This document shows positions 16,881 through 16,929 of a DNA stretch of 16,929 nucleotides, in pieces. Within the stretch, counting starts at the first letter, position 1. Every line of letters begins with the position of its first letter. Both the position numbers and the translations under genes were made by a program. This stretch comes from DATDCV01 sp036524155 (GTDB taxonomy: Bacteria > Verrucomicrobiota > Verrucomicrobiia > Limisphaerales > UBA8199), in contig DATDCV010000604.1 in the NCBI GenBank assembly GCA_036524155.1, forward strand, positions 1 through 16,929, written 5' to 3'. A model generated the notes under the pieces. That model made no database searches. It saw nothing but the letters and a program-made list of their open reading frames with translations, and had not been told where the DNA came from.

Positions 16881-16929
16881 CGCTTTCAGAAGGAGGGTGG
16901 TCAGAGTAAGCGGAGACATCAGAGCATAT
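16881..16929 (+). promoter_or_regulatory. AGGAGG ribosome-binding-like site at the window edge
   Basis: AAGGAGG at 16890-16896 is a near-consensus Shine-Dalgarno sequence lying just after the stop of the preceding gene. No ATG follows within the window, and the GTG at 16897 is too close to be a good start. The site may serve a gene whose start lies beyond base 16929, or it may be chance purine richness. Confidence 0.25.

Noticed and set aside
1..16929. tRNA, rRNA, insertion sequence or transposase
   Set aside because: I found no cloverleaf with a CCA-type end, no rRNA segments, no transposase motif and no flanking terminal inverted repeats with target duplications.

Overview
The window looks like a chromosomal piece of a free-living Verrucomicrobiota bacterium, possibly a Pedosphaera/Limisphaerales-type soil or sediment lineage. 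This rests on three things seen here: a huge Sec-exported mosaic of LamG, Ig, PKD, cadherin-like and RHS modules, a secreted SMP-30-type sugar-lactonase homologue, and an intergenic repeat that reads LTPTLSP in translation. No rRNA or marker gene is present, so the assignment is inference.

Layout, all genes on the plus strand. Bases 1-220 hold no gene but carry a G-rich dispersed-type repeat (about 74-131). Bases 221-1111 encode a secreted SMP-30/gluconolactonase-like six-bladed propeller. Bases 1112-1390 hold a long interrupted hairpin (1182-1216) and a possible 20-codon leader ORF (1332-1394) that overlaps the next start codon. Bases 1391-15949 are one uninterrupted reading frame of 4852 codons. 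Bases 15960-16880 encode a 306-residue cytoplasmic protein with a CPRCG motif. The last 49 bases carry an AGGAGG that may serve a gene beyond the window.

The giant protein reads as a polymorphic-toxin vehicle. In order it has a signal peptide, a conserved-looking N-terminal region of unknown function, LamG, Ig, LamG, two cadherin-like repeats (the second interrupted by a jelly-roll-like insert), a VWA domain with an intact MIDAS, three PKD-like domains, a beta-sandwich split by a seven-repeat delta-60 propeller, further beta-sandwich modules, about 1,450 residues of RHS/YD shell ending in a typical RHS core (LYYLRARYY ... DPSG), and a variable tip of about 209 residues. The tip carries a WHH...N...H arrangement typical of HNH/His-Me-finger nuclease toxins.

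The next gene starts 10 bases after the toxin stop. It resembles the C-terminal half of the Myxococcus double-CXXCG (SitI6-like) immunity family and is the obvious immunity candidate. The most interesting points are this toxin/immunity pair on a Sec-exported verrucomicrobial RHS giant, and the nested domain insertions inside the giant protein.
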